NCBI RefSeq assembly: GCF_025847205.1
Contig: NZ_JAOYTH010000008.1
Location: 124,001 to 188,000, forward strand
Direction: 5' to 3'
Length of the DNA stretch: 64,000 nt
From: Pararhizobium sp. YC-54
GTDB lineage: Bacteria; Pseudomonadota; Alphaproteobacteria; Rhizobiales; Rhizobiaceae
Shown: piece by piece, positions 1 to 8,338 of the stretch
Numbering within the stretch: the stretch's first letter is position 1
Layout: every line of letters begins with the position of its first letter
Program-made: the position numbers and the translations under genes
Notes under the pieces: generated by a model
Databases searched by the model: none
Told to the model about the DNA's origin: nothing
The model's input: the letters and a program-made list of their open reading frames with translations, nothing else

Positions 1-498
1 CAGTTCAACCGCATCGACCACAATGCGATGCGCAACGACTTCAAGGCGAACCGCGGAAACAATATCGGCATCAAGGCCAAGGACGTGCGCCGCCAGGGCG
101 GTAACGCGATTGCCAACAACCACCCGAAGATCACCACCAACGATATCCGCAGGAGCAAGGTGGATGCGGATCGGATGCGCAACCGTGATGCCAATGCGGC
201 AGGCCAGCGGCCGCGCAATGCCGGCCAAGGTGCTGCCGTCAACCGGCCGAAAGCGTCGAACGCCCGGCCCGACAATGTTCAGCGGCCGAAGAATGTAACC
301 CGCCAGGCCAGGGAGCAGAGGCCCGGCGCCCGCGTCCAGAACCGTCCGGCCCGGCAGAATTCGGTGATCGGCAACCCGGGAAACCGTCATCAGGTGCAAC
401 GCGCCTCCAACCGGGGACAGCATTCGATGGGGGGCGGCCATCGCGGCGGCGGCGGCCATAAGGCCGTCAGGCGCGGCGGCGGCGGACGTCATCGCTAA
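1..498 (+). CDS. C-terminal part of a DUF3300-like basic, glycine/arginine-rich protein (5' end outside window)
   Basis: The reading frame is open from base 1, so the gene starts upstream of the window. What is visible is about 165 residues of very basic, Asn/Arg/Gln-rich low-complexity sequence ending in a Gly/His/Arg-rich tail. I see no catalytic motif. DUF3300 proteins are exported and end in such an Arg/Asn-rich tail, and they commonly sit directly upstream of DUF2950 genes, as here (27 nt gap). The family call therefore rests on composition and neighbour, not on a conserved domain, which would lie outside the window. It is probably co-transcribed with the following gene. Confidence 0.5.
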   Translation, partial: QFNRIDHNAMRNDFKANRGNNIGIKAKDVRRQGGNAIANNHPKITTNDIRRSKVDADRMRNRDANAAGQRPRNAGQGAAVNRPKASNARPDNVQRPKNVTRQAREQRPGARVQNRPARQNSVIGNPGNRHQVQRASNRGQHSMGGGHRGGGGHKAVRRGGGGRHR

Positions 499-524
499 AA
501 CCGGGTGCAAAGGAGAACACGACC

Positions 525-1487
525 ATGCCATCTTGCCATAAAATCTTGCTTCGCTCCCTGTCCTGCGCCGTGGTAATCGCCACCGCAGCACTGGCACCGG
601 CCGGCCACGCCCAGGATGCGGGCGCCGATACCGCGATCTCGGCCTATATCTCGCCACAGGATCCACCACTTTTCGCCACGCCCGAAGAGGCGCTCGCGGC
701 CTTCAAGGCCACGCTCGAAGGCGGGGATGTCGCAAAGCTCGCGGCCCTTCTCGGCCTCGATGCTGCCAAGACGACGGACAATACCGGCGTGGCGGACGCC
801 TTCACGGCAATTCAGGCCGGCGCCAAGGAAAAGCTCGCCTTGACGGATGTCAACGACCGCAAGGTCATCGAGGTCGGCACCGAACGCTGGCCCTTCCCCT
901 TCCCGATCGCCAAGGGCGACGACGGAAAATGGGCCTTTGACACCTATGTCGGTCTGGAGGAAGTCGCGAACCGCCGGGTCGGCGAAGACGAACTGTCGGC
1001 CATCGACACGATCCGCGCCTATGTCGCCGCCCAGGAGACCTATGCGCTTGCCGACCACGATGGTGATGGCGTTCTGGAATATGCCCAGAAGTTCATCAGC
1101 AGCGAGGGCGCGCAGGACGGGCTCTACTGGCCGGCCGAAGCCTTCGGCGGCGAGGAAAGCCCTGCTGGACCGGCGCTTGCCGATGAAAAAGCCCTCAAAG
1201 CCGCCAAGGCCGGCAACGGCTTTCGTGGCTACCGCTACCGCATCCTCACCCGTCAGGGTGAAGCCATCGCCGGCGGTGCCTATGATTATGTGATCAACGG
1301 CAACATGGTGGCCGGTTTTGGCTTGGTGGCCTGGCCCGTCCACTATGGTCTAAGCGGCGTGAAGACCTTCGTCGTCAACAAGAGCGGCATCGTCTACGAG
1401 GCCGACCTTGGCGACAAGACGTCTGACATCGCAGCGAAAATAGCGACGTTCAATCCGAACGATGGCTGGCAGGTCGTCGAAGACTGA
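525..1487 (+). CDS. DUF2950 family exported protein
   Basis: 320 residues. The N-terminus has a signal peptide (basic start, hydrophobic core, AGHAQ cleavage-like region near residue 30). The mature part begins with the family pattern FATPEEALAAFKATLEGGD and continues with the charged alpha/beta sequence typical of DUF2950, ending in GDKTSDIAAKIATFNPNDGW. The start is the ATG preceded by an AAGGAG box at about -15 to -10. The biochemical role of the family is unknown; it is usually found beside DUF3300 genes in proteobacteria, which fits the upstream frame. Most likely periplasmic. Confidence 0.8.
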   Translation: MPSCHKILLRSLSCAVVIATAALAPAGHAQDAGADTAISAYISPQDPPLFATPEEALAAFKATLEGGDVAKLAALLGLDAAKTTDNTGVADAFTAIQAGAKEKLALTDVNDRKVIEVGTERWPFPFPIAKGDDGKWAFDTYVGLEEVANRRVGEDELSAIDTIRAYVAAQETYALADHDGDGVLEYAQKFISSEGAQDGLYWPAEAFGGEESPAGPALADEKALKAAKAGNGFRGYRYRILTRQGEAIAGGAYDYVINGNMVAGFGLVAWPVHYGLSGVKTFVVNKSGIVYEADLGDKTSDIAAKIATFNPNDGWQVVED

Positions 1488-1720
1488 CACGGGTGCCCGA
1501 TGGCAAGCGGCGATTGTCGGGCGCGAAACCGTGCAATATGTCAGCAACATCTACAAATACTATGTCGCCTATGACATGCTGGCCGAACACGGAAACGGGA
1601 GAAAAACAGGCGACGGCAGCGACGGCAGCCACGGACAGCAACAAGTAGCGGCCAAGGGGTGAACCCTGTATACGGGGCAACGCGCCTTGGCGCCGACGGT
1701 GAAGCGCAGGAAGAAAAGAC

Positions 1721-2680
1721 ATGCAGACATCGGAAATGCGCGTCGAACAGGAAACCGCCCGGCCAGGCATGATCCGGATCGAGGGCGGTACCTTCATGAT
1801 GGGGTCGAACGATCACTATCCGGAGGAAGCGCCTGCCCATCCCGTCAAGGTCGACAGTTTCTGGATGGATGAAGCGCCCGTGACGAACGGGGAGTTTCTC
1901 GCCTTCGTCAATGCGACCGGCTACGTCACCTTCGCCGAGAAGCGCATAGAGGCGCGCAGCTATCCCGGCGCCCCGCCGCAGAACCTGCGCGCCGGCTCCC
2001 TCGTCTTCACGCCGCCAACGAAACCGCTGCAGAGCCGCGATATCTCGCAATGGTGGGTGTTCACCCACGGCGCCACATGGCGCCGTCCGCTCGGCCGCAA
2101 GAGCAGCATCGGCAATATTCTCGACCACCCGGTCGTCCATATCGCCTTTAGCGATGCCGAAGCCTATGCGGCCTGGGCGGGAAAGGAACTGCCGACCGAA
2201 GCGGAATGGGAATTTGCCGCCCGCGGCGGGCTCGAACAGGTGGAATTCGCCTGGGGCGATGAGCTGACCCCTGGCGGCAAGCACATGGCCAACACATGGC
2301 AGGGCGGCTTTCCCAGCCAGAACCTGATGGAAGACGGGTTTGAGCGCACATCGCCGATCCGCTCCTATCCGCCGAACGGCTACGGCCTCTACGACATGAT
2401 CGGCAACACCTGGGAATGGACGACGGACTTCTGGACGACGTGCCACCCGGAAGCAGCGGCAAAACCCTGCTGCATACCCTCCAATCCACGCAATCTCGAT
2501 CCCGAAGGCAGCATCAATCCGGCCCAGGCTCAGCTTGCCATTCCCCGCAAGGTGCTGAAGGGTGGCTCGCATCTCTGCGCGCCCAACTATTGCCGGCGCT
2601 ATCGCCCCGCCGCCCGCCATGCGCAGGAGATCGATACCTCGACAAGCCATGTCGGCTTCCGCTGCGTGGTCCGGCGATAG
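1721..2680 (+). CDS. Formylglycine-generating enzyme (SUMF1/FGE family)
   Basis: 319 residues, the usual length for a bacterial FGE. The family landmarks appear in order: MIRIEGGTFMMGS near residues 17-29, the PVTNGEFLAFV segment, LPTEAEWEFAARGG, the GNTWEWT motif, and GGSHLCAPNYCRRYRPAAR near the C-terminus. The last contains two cysteines (residues 286 and 291) at the spacing of the copper-binding active-site pair of true FGEs, which many SUMF1-like proteins lack. FGE oxidises the cysteine (or serine, by other systems) of nascent sulfatases to formylglycine. A sulfatase with a matching CTAGR site is encoded at 11.5-13.1 kb, its likely client. Start chosen at the ATG preceded by AGGAAG. No signal peptide is seen, consistent with cytosolic action before Tat export of the sulfatase. 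Confidence 0.88.
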   Translation: MQTSEMRVEQETARPGMIRIEGGTFMMGSNDHYPEEAPAHPVKVDSFWMDEAPVTNGEFLAFVNATGYVTFAEKRIEARSYPGAPPQNLRAGSLVFTPPTKPLQSRDISQWWVFTHGATWRRPLGRKSSIGNILDHPVVHIAFSDAEAYAAWAGKELPTEAEWEFAARGGLEQVEFAWGDELTPGGKHMANTWQGGFPSQNLMEDGFERTSPIRSYPPNGYGLYDMIGNTWEWTTDFWTTCHPEAAAKPCCIPSNPRNLDPEGSINPAQAQLAIPRKVLKGGSHLCAPNYCRRYRPAARHAQEIDTSTSHVGFRCVVRR

Positions 2681-2696
2681 CTCCCGCCCAGCTGTC

Positions 2697-4499
2697 TTAG
2701 GCCGGGTTTGTGGTCGCGATAGAAGCGTCCAAGCCCGCCTTGCGCAGCCCGGAAACCAGCGCATCGACGATCAGGTCGATCGCCTGGTGGCGGCGATAGG
2801 CGGCAGCGGGGTCGCGCGCAAGCAGGGGAGACTTTTCCGCCATCTTCACGAGCGCCGCGTGCGCCTCGTCCTTTTGGTCGAGCGCGCCCTCGGCGATGGC
2901 GACGAGTGACCAGCTGATCCCGGACCCGTCGATCGTGGAACGCTGGGCCGCCGCCAGCGTCTCCTCGTAATCTCCGCGCAGATACAGGTCGATCGCAATC
3001 AGGTGATAGTACCAGCCGGGTGGATTGACGGAGCGCTCGATGGCCCGCTTCAGAAACGGAATGCCTTCATCGAAATTGCCGCGCACGGCCAGCCGCCAGC
3101 CGAGTTGTGCAAGCGTGTCGGGGTCGTTGGGGTTGAGCGCAAGAGCCTGGCGCTGGACGCGCTCGCTTTCGGCATAATCGCCCATATAGTGCAGGGTAGA
3201 GGACAGTGCCTTCAGCGCCGGTACGTTGTTGCGGTCCAGTGCAAGCGCGTGCCGCGCCGTCGATATGGCACGGCGATAGGCAGGCTCCGGCGCGCCCTCC
3301 TTGCTCCAGCCGAAACGCCCCTCATCCATATAGAGCCAGGCCCGCATCGCCCAGGCATCCACATAATGCGGATCGCGTTGGACGGCTTCTTCAAGGCAGG
3401 CAAGAACGGGCGTGTGCAGCGCCAGCGTCAGAGACCATCGATAGGTATAGGCCTGCAGGACGCACTCGTAACTCGACATCGCCGTCGGGTCGGTAATCCG
3501 GCCGGTATCGGCATTGCGCAACACACCATAGGGCTGCCCCAGGGCCGAAGCGATCGCGTTGGCAATCTCCTGCTGTACGGAGCGCAACGAGCTTGCCGTG
3601 TAGTCTCGCTCATAACTGCCGATCCAGAGGATGCGCTGCGTCTGCACGTCGATCAGCCGTGCGGTGACCCGCAGCGACTGATCGCCGTCATCCAGTTCGA
3701 CGGTGCCGCTGACGACATAGGACAGATTGAGGTCCCTGCCTATTTCAATGGGATCCGGTCCGGCCAGGTTTTTCTCCTTGGCGGACGGCAAATAGAGGCG
3801 AACGCTCCCAAACCGGTTGATACTGGCCATGATTTCGTCGGCCATGCCGTCGGCCAGCAGGGCGTTTTTGGAGTTGTCGCCGTTCGCTTCAAAAGGCAGC
3901 ACGACGAGCGATGCACCATTCTCGTCCCGACTGCCGTCCGCCGCTTCCATGTCCGATCTCACATGGGCGTAAACGATCACGCCGACGAAAAGGGCGATAA
4001 CGGCAAGCGCCGCCAGGATGGCACGGCGAAACGGCGGAGCTGCCTGGAAGACCAGGTCCTTCAGATCGCCGGCGGCGGGCGCCTCCGTTGCAGGCATCTG
4101 GGCAGAGGAAGCGCCGGCAGCATCCGGCTGTTCGACCACCGGCGCATATTGCCCTTTTGGAATGGAGATCCGCAGCGGGTTGCTGCGGCCGGCCGAAACA
4201 TAATAGCCGTCGAGATCATGCCGCAGACGGCGCGCTTCCAACCGCACCACAGGGTCTGTTTGCGGGTCGAAACTGTCATCGCGGCCAAAGACGAGGGTTG
4301 CGATCGTGTAACCCTTCAACTCGCGTCCGCGGCCGGCAAGTGTCTCATCGACCAGATAGCGCAACAGCTTCTTGCGACGCGGCGTCGCCTTGAAAGCGGC
4401 ACTTTCAAGAATTCGGTCCAGCTCCTCCGTGACGCATTCCGGGGCCGGCGACGGACCTGAACGTACCTGGATATTCTCGTTCGGCAACTCTGTCGGCAT
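2697..4499 (-). CDS. Winged-helix/TPR membrane protein of the rhizobial 'adenylate cyclase-like' family, no cyclase domain
   Basis: About 600 residues. Residues 15-140 carry the family's N-terminal block (FKATPRRKKLLRYLVDE, then KGYTIATLVFGRDDSFDP and DPVVRLEARRLR), which looks like a DNA-binding-type domain. One transmembrane helix follows near residue 155-175 (AILAALAVIALFVGVIVYAH), then a TolB/FlgO-like segment beginning SLVVLPFEANGD and several TPR repeats to the C-terminus. Homologues are often labelled adenylate cyclase, but I see no nucleotide cyclase catalytic domain. The frame extends to a TTG at 4547; I prefer the ATG at 4499 because a G-rich box lies just upstream. Convergent with the FGE gene (16 bp apart) and divergent from moxR, so it could regulate the flanking sulfatase/Bat genes (inference). 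Confidence 0.7.
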   Translation of the reverse strand: MPTELPNENIQVRSGPSPAPECVTEELDRILESAAFKATPRRKKLLRYLVDETLAGRGRELKGYTIATLVFGRDDSFDPQTDPVVRLEARRLRHDLDGYYVSAGRSNPLRISIPKGQYAPVVEQPDAAGASSAQMPATEAPAAGDLKDLVFQAAPPFRRAILAALAVIALFVGVIVYAHVRSDMEAADGSRDENGASLVVLPFEANGDNSKNALLADGMADEIMASINRFGSVRLYLPSAKEKNLAGPDPIEIGRDLNLSYVVSGTVELDDGDQSLRVTARLIDVQTQRILWIGSYERDYTASSLRSVQQEIANAIASALGQPYGVLRNADTGRITDPTAMSSYECVLQAYTYRWSLTLALHTPVLACLEEAVQRDPHYVDAWAMRAWLYMDEGRFGWSKEGAPEPAYRRAISTARHALALDRNNVPALKALSSTLHYMGDYAESERVQRQALALNPNDPDTLAQLGWRLAVRGNFDEGIPFLKRAIERSVNPPGWYYHLIAIDLYLRGDYEETLAAAQRSTIDGSGISWSLVAIAEGALDQKDEAHAALVKMAEKSPLLARDPAAAYRRHQAIDLIVDALVSGLRKAGLDASIATTNPA

Positions 4500-4640
4500 G
4501 GCGACATCCCCCCGCAACTGACCTATCCTTGAGGTCAGCGCATTCAACTTCGAAGTTGCGTTAAAATCCAGCTCAATTTCAACTTGTGGAACGATTTGGT
4601 TGCCAAAAAAAGACTCACGAACTCATCTTTCGCAAAAATG

Positions 4641-4672
4641 TTACAGGTTCGCACCTGTTCGTACCTATCGCG
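4641..4672 (+). promoter_or_regulatory. Three-copy 10-bp direct repeat upstream of moxR
   Basis: Reads ACAGGTTCG, C, ACCTGTTCG, T, ACCTATCGC in tandem with 10-bp periodicity. The same arrangement (ACATGTTCG, T, ACATGTTCG, C, ACCTACCGC) occurs on the minus strand at 13411-13441, upstream of the sulfatase. In both cases the repeat array reads toward the downstream gene. The 10-bp spacing is the kind bound by tandemly arranged regulators such as OmpR-type response regulators; the protein is not identified. It lies in the 340-bp divergent gap between the TPR gene and moxR, and so could also affect the TPR gene. A 6-bp inverted repeat (ACAGGT/ACCTGT, 4643-4658) is embedded in it. Confidence 0.55.
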
Positions 4673-4839
4673 CGCGGAAAAAAGCTGATCATTTTCAATG
4701 GGAAAATCAGAATCCGGTGTTTGGGAGAAACAGTTTCCGGTAGGGCCGCCCTGCGGAAGGGCCGGTCAGGCAGAAGTACTCATTCGGGAAAAATTTCTAG
4801 AAGTTACCAATCAGGCCGCTTGACGAATATCGGGGGAAC

Positions 4840-5814
4840 ATGATGGCACATCGGGAAGACATTCAGGCGCTCGGCAAACGCATCGGGCAGTCGATCATCG
4901 GCCAGGAGGCGATGATCGAGCGGCTGCTGATGGGCCTGCTTGCCAATGGGCATCTCCTGGTGGAAGGCCTGCCGGGCCTTGCCAAGACCCGCGCGATCAA
5001 GAGCCTTGCCAAGAACCTTCAGGCCGAGCTTTCCCGTATCCAGTTCACGCCGGATCTTCTTCCTTCCGACATTACCGGCTCCGAGGTCTACTTCAGCGCC
5101 GAGGGCAAGGGCGAATTCAAGTTCCAGGAAGGACCGATCTTTTCCAACCTGATTCTCGCCGACGAAATCAACCGCGCGCCGGCCAAGGTGCAATCGGCCC
5201 TTCTCGAAGCGATGGAAGAGCGGCAGGTGACGGTCGGTGGCAAGAGTCATCCGCTGCCGGAACTCTTCCTCGTCATGGCGACGCAAAACCCGATCGAACA
5301 GGAGGGCACCTACCCCCTGCCCGAAGCGCAGCTCGACCGCTTTTTAATGCATGTCCGCGTCGATTACCCGGACGCCAAGTCGGAAGCAGCGATCATGGAA
5401 CTGGTGCGCTCCGAAGAAAAACAGGCCCACGGCCACAGCGACGGCCCGGAAAAACTCGCCGCCGAGGTCGTGCTCGGCGCGCGCAAGGAGATCACCGGCA
5501 TCACCGTCTCGAAGGCGATCGAGGACTATATCGTCGCATTGGTCATGGCGACCCGCTACCCCGACAAGGTCGATGCCGAGCTTGCCAAATGGGTGCAGGT
5601 CGGCGTCAGCCCGCGCGGGGTCATCGGCCTCGACAAGGTTTCCCGCACCCGTGCCTGGATGAACGGCCGCGATTTCGTGACACCCGACGACGTGCAGCAG
5701 ACGGTTCACGATGTCTTCCGCCACCGGCTAATTCTTTCCTATGAGGCCCATGCCGGCGGCACGACCGCGGATCAGGCGATCGACCGGATCCTGGAGAAGG
5801 TGGCGACCGCCTGA
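4840..5814 (+). CDS. MoxR-family AAA+ ATPase
   Basis: 324 residues, full length for MoxR. Walker A is GLPGLAKT at residues 43-50; Walker B is in LILADEINRAP; the sensor 1 region is MATQNPIEQEGTYPLPEAQLDRF. The C-terminal lid domain includes GVSPRG, typical of the family. MoxR ATPases act as chaperones that assemble or activate partner complexes containing von Willebrand A domains. The five following genes supply exactly such partners and are tightly packed, so this is the first gene of a Bat-type operon. The start is ATG-ATG after a GGGGGAAC box; either ATG could be used. Confidence 0.92.
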   Translation: MMAHREDIQALGKRIGQSIIGQEAMIERLLMGLLANGHLLVEGLPGLAKTRAIKSLAKNLQAELSRIQFTPDLLPSDITGSEVYFSAEGKGEFKFQEGPIFSNLILADEINRAPAKVQSALLEAMEERQVTVGGKSHPLPELFLVMATQNPIEQEGTYPLPEAQLDRFLMHVRVDYPDAKSEAAIMELVRSEEKQAHGHSDGPEKLAAEVVLGARKEITGITVSKAIEDYIVALVMATRYPDKVDAELAKWVQVGVSPRGVIGLDKVSRTRAWMNGRDFVTPDDVQQTVHDVFRHRLILSYEAHAGGTTADQAIDRILEKVATA

Positions 5815-5830
5815 CCGGGAGGACCTGCAA

Positions 5831-6826
5831 ATGGGAATTTCTCTGCCCGCCCTTGGCCGGACAAAGGGGATCAAGCGATCGACGCAGGCCGGCACGAAAG
5901 GCGTCTATGTCAGCGTCGATGATCTCGCCGCCCTCGAGCCGATCGCCCGCGACCTGAGCTTCCTGCGCAAGGCGCCGGTCCACCGCCTGCTTGCCGGCCG
6001 TCACGAATCGCGCATCCGCGGCCGGGGCTTAAGCTTCGAGGAGCTGCGCAGCTACCTGCCCGGCGACGACATCCGCACCATCGACTGGCGCGTTACTGCA
6101 CGCACGGGCCAGCCGTTCGTGCGCGTCTATGATGAAGAGAAGGACCGGCCGGCGCTCGTCATCGTCGATCAGCGCATCAATATGTTCTTCGGCAGCCGCC
6201 GCTCCCTGAAATCGGTCGCAGCCGCCGAAGCGGCGGCCCTTTGCGCCTGGCGCGTGACGGCGCTCGGTGACCGCGTCGGCGGTTTGGTGTTCAACGATAT
6301 CGAGGAGGAAACGCTGCGTCCCCACCGCAGCCGCGAAGCCGTCATCCGGTTCGCGGAAGTGATCTCGAACAAGAACAATGCGCTCAGCGCCACGTCGGAC
6401 ATGCCGAGAACACCGGCACGGCTCGATGCCGTCCTGTCGAAGGTCGCAGCCGTCGCGCAGCACGATCACCTGGTCATCGTCGTCTCCGATTTCGACGGCC
6501 ACAGCACCGCCACCCGCGATCTTCTCCTGAAGATGTCGGTGGCAAACGACGTCATCTGCATCCTGATCTACGACCCCTTCCTGCTCGAACTGCCGCGCCA
6601 GGGCGAGATGGTGGTGAGCGGCGGCGCGCTGCAGGCGGAGCTTCAGTTTTCGCGCAGTTCGGTGCGCGATGCGGTCGACAATTTCGCCCGCAACCGCGGC
6701 CGCGAGCTGCGCTCCTGGCAGCACGACATGGGGCTGCCCATGCTTGCCGTATCCGCGGCGGAAGAGGTCGCACCGCAGCTGCGCTCCCTGCTCGGCCAGC
6801 TCTCCTTTCGGCAAGGGAGGCGCTGA
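5831..6826 (+). CDS. DUF58 domain protein (Bat operon)
   Basis: 331 residues. The DUF58 hallmark GRGLSFEELRSYLPGDD, followed by RTIDWRVTARTGQPFVRVYDEE, is near residues 60-100. The remainder has a VWA-like fold pattern (LVIVDQRINMFFG in place of a canonical MIDAS; VVSDFDGHS later). The start is the ATG after GGAGGACCTGCAA, 16 nt behind the moxR stop; an upstream in-frame ATG inside moxR is less likely. DUF58 proteins accompany MoxR and VWA proteins in envelope-associated complexes. The next gene overlaps the stop codon, indicating translational coupling. Confidence 0.88.
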   Translation: MGISLPALGRTKGIKRSTQAGTKGVYVSVDDLAALEPIARDLSFLRKAPVHRLLAGRHESRIRGRGLSFEELRSYLPGDDIRTIDWRVTARTGQPFVRVYDEEKDRPALVIVDQRINMFFGSRRSLKSVAAAEAAALCAWRVTALGDRVGGLVFNDIEEETLRPHRSREAVIRFAEVISNKNNALSATSDMPRTPARLDAVLSKVAAVAQHDHLVIVVSDFDGHSTATRDLLLKMSVANDVICILIYDPFLLELPRQGEMVVSGGALQAELQFSRSSVRDAVDNFARNRGRELRSWQHDMGLPMLAVSAAEEVAPQLRSLLGQLSFRQGRR

Positions 6827-7347
6827 TGGACCCGGCCACACCGCCGAAAGACCCCATGCTTCAGGCCACGCTTCGGCAGATGGCCGATATCGCCCTGCCG
6901 CCGCCCGTCTCGATGATGCCGGCGACCTGGGGCTGGGCCGTGCTCGCGGGCCTTGTGGTTCTCGCACTCGCCTTTGCGCTATGGCGCTGGCTGCGCCGCC
7001 GCGCGCAAAATCGCTATCGCCGCGATGCGCTTGCCGAACTCGCGGTGCTCGAAGCCCGGATCGGTACCGGGCCGGAGCGCCTGCAGGCGCTTGCAGCGCT
7101 GCCCGCAATCGTCAAGCGCACCGCCCTTGCCGTCTGGCCGCGCGAACAGGTCGCGGCCTTGAGTGGCGAGCCATGGGTGGAGTTTCTGAAAGCCCATGCC
7201 GGCAAGGCAAGGATCGATGCGGAAAGCTACGCCTTCTTCGCCGAAGCGGAATACCGCCTGGCCGGCGCCGCCCCGGATGAAGCTGCCGCGCAGCGCAGCT
7301 TTGCCGCTGCGCGCCAATGGATCGAGGGGCACGATGTACACCCTTGA
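6826..7347 (+). CDS. DUF4381 membrane protein (Bat operon)
   Basis: 173 residues. A Pro-rich N-terminus with MADIALPPPVSMMPATWGW leads into a single transmembrane helix (AVLAGLVVLALAFALW, about residues 36-52), followed by a basic segment and a cytoplasmic helical domain with REQVAALSGEPWVEFL. This layout is that of DUF4381 proteins, which occur between the DUF58 and VWA genes of MoxR operons in alpha- and gammaproteobacteria. The ATG overlaps the upstream TGA by one base. The 3' end overlaps the next gene by 14 bp. It is probably a membrane anchor or adaptor of the complex; the exact function is unknown. Confidence 0.8.
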   Translation: MDPATPPKDPMLQATLRQMADIALPPPVSMMPATWGWAVLAGLVVLALAFALWRWLRRRAQNRYRRDALAELAVLEARIGTGPERLQALAALPAIVKRTALAVWPREQVAALSGEPWVEFLKAHAGKARIDAESYAFFAEAEYRLAGAAPDEAAAQRSFAAARQWIEGHDVHP

Positions 7348-8338
7348 TCATCCCTGGCTGTTGCTCCTGCTCCCCGCGCCGCTGATCGTCTGGTGGTTGC
7401 TGCCGCCCTATCGCGAGCAGACGCCCGCCGTGCGCATCCCCTTCTTCGACGATATCACCAGGGCCGCCGGCCTCGGCGCCACCGAAGGCTCGGTTGTGCC
7501 CCGGGCCAATCTCCTACAGAAGATTATCGCACCGGTCTGCTGGCTGCTTGTCCTGCTGGCGCTGGCCCGGCCGCAATTCGTCGAGCCGCCGATCGAAAAG
7601 ACCGAGCCGCAGCGCGACCTGATGCTGGCGCTCGACCTCTCGCAATCCATGGACACCAGGGATTTCCGCGATCCGCAGGGCAACCTGCAAGCGCGCGTCG
7701 AGGCGGTGAAGAAGGTCGTTGCCGATTTCATCGACAAACGGCCGAACGACCGCCTTGGACTGATCGCCTTTGGCGATGCTCCCTATCCGCTGGTGCCCTT
7801 CACCATGGACCACGGTACGATGCGCATGATGCTGGCCGATACGCTGCCCGGCATGGCGGGTCCGCGCACGGCTCTCGGCGACGCCATCGGCCTCTCCATC
7901 AAGCTCTTCGAGAAGAGTGAGGCGCCCGACAAGGTGCTGATCGCGCTCACCGACGGCAATGACACGGCCAGCAAGATGACACCGGACAAGGCCGCCGGGA
8001 TCGCCAAGCAGAACCACATCCTGATCCACACCGTCGGTATCGGCGACCCGAACGCAACCGGTGAGGACAAGCTCGATCCGGCCACGCTGGAAAAGATCGC
8101 CACCACCACCGGCGGCCGCTACTTCTTCGGCGGCGACGAGAAGGCGCTCGCCGATATCTATGCCCTGCTCGACCAGATCACCCCGGCCAACCAGAAGACG
8201 CTGAGCTGGCAGCCACGCATCGAGCTTTTCCATTATCCGCTCGGCGCGGCGATCCTGCTCGTTTTGGCCTATCATCTTTTGATGTGGGCCCTCTCGGCCT
8301 ATGCAGGCAGCAAGCAGGACGAAGGAGCCGAGGCATGA
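7334..8338 (+). CDS. VWA-domain membrane protein (BatA-like)
   Basis: 334 residues. It has N-terminal hydrophobic helices (WLLLLLPAPLIVWWLL, and a second near residue 60), a VWA domain with an intact MIDAS motif DLSQS in LALDLSQSMD and the later ALTDGND, and a C-terminal transmembrane helix (GAAILLVLAYHLLMWAL). This is the BatA topology. The start is the ATG after GAGGGG at 7334, inside the end of the DUF4381 gene; an in-frame ATG further upstream would create a long overlap and is unlikely. It is expected in the cytoplasmic membrane with the VWA domain exposed, binding partners through a MIDAS-bound metal. Confidence 0.88.
   Translation: MYTLDHPWLLLLLPAPLIVWWLLPPYREQTPAVRIPFFDDITRAAGLGATEGSVVPRANLLQKIIAPVCWLLVLLALARPQFVEPPIEKTEPQRDLMLALDLSQSMDTRDFRDPQGNLQARVEAVKKVVADFIDKRPNDRLGLIAFGDAPYPLVPFTMDHGTMRMMLADTLPGMAGPRTALGDAIGLSIKLFEKSEAPDKVLIALTDGNDTASKMTPDKAAGIAKQNHILIHTVGIGDPNATGEDKLDPATLEKIATTTGGRYFFGGDEKALADIYALLDQITPANQKTLSWQPRIELFHYPLGAAILLVLAYHLLMWALSAYAGSKQDEGAEA

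Noticed and set aside
1450..1720. Short frames between DUF2950 and the FGE gene
   Set aside because: No ribosome site or conserved sequence; the gap is best read as the FGE leader.
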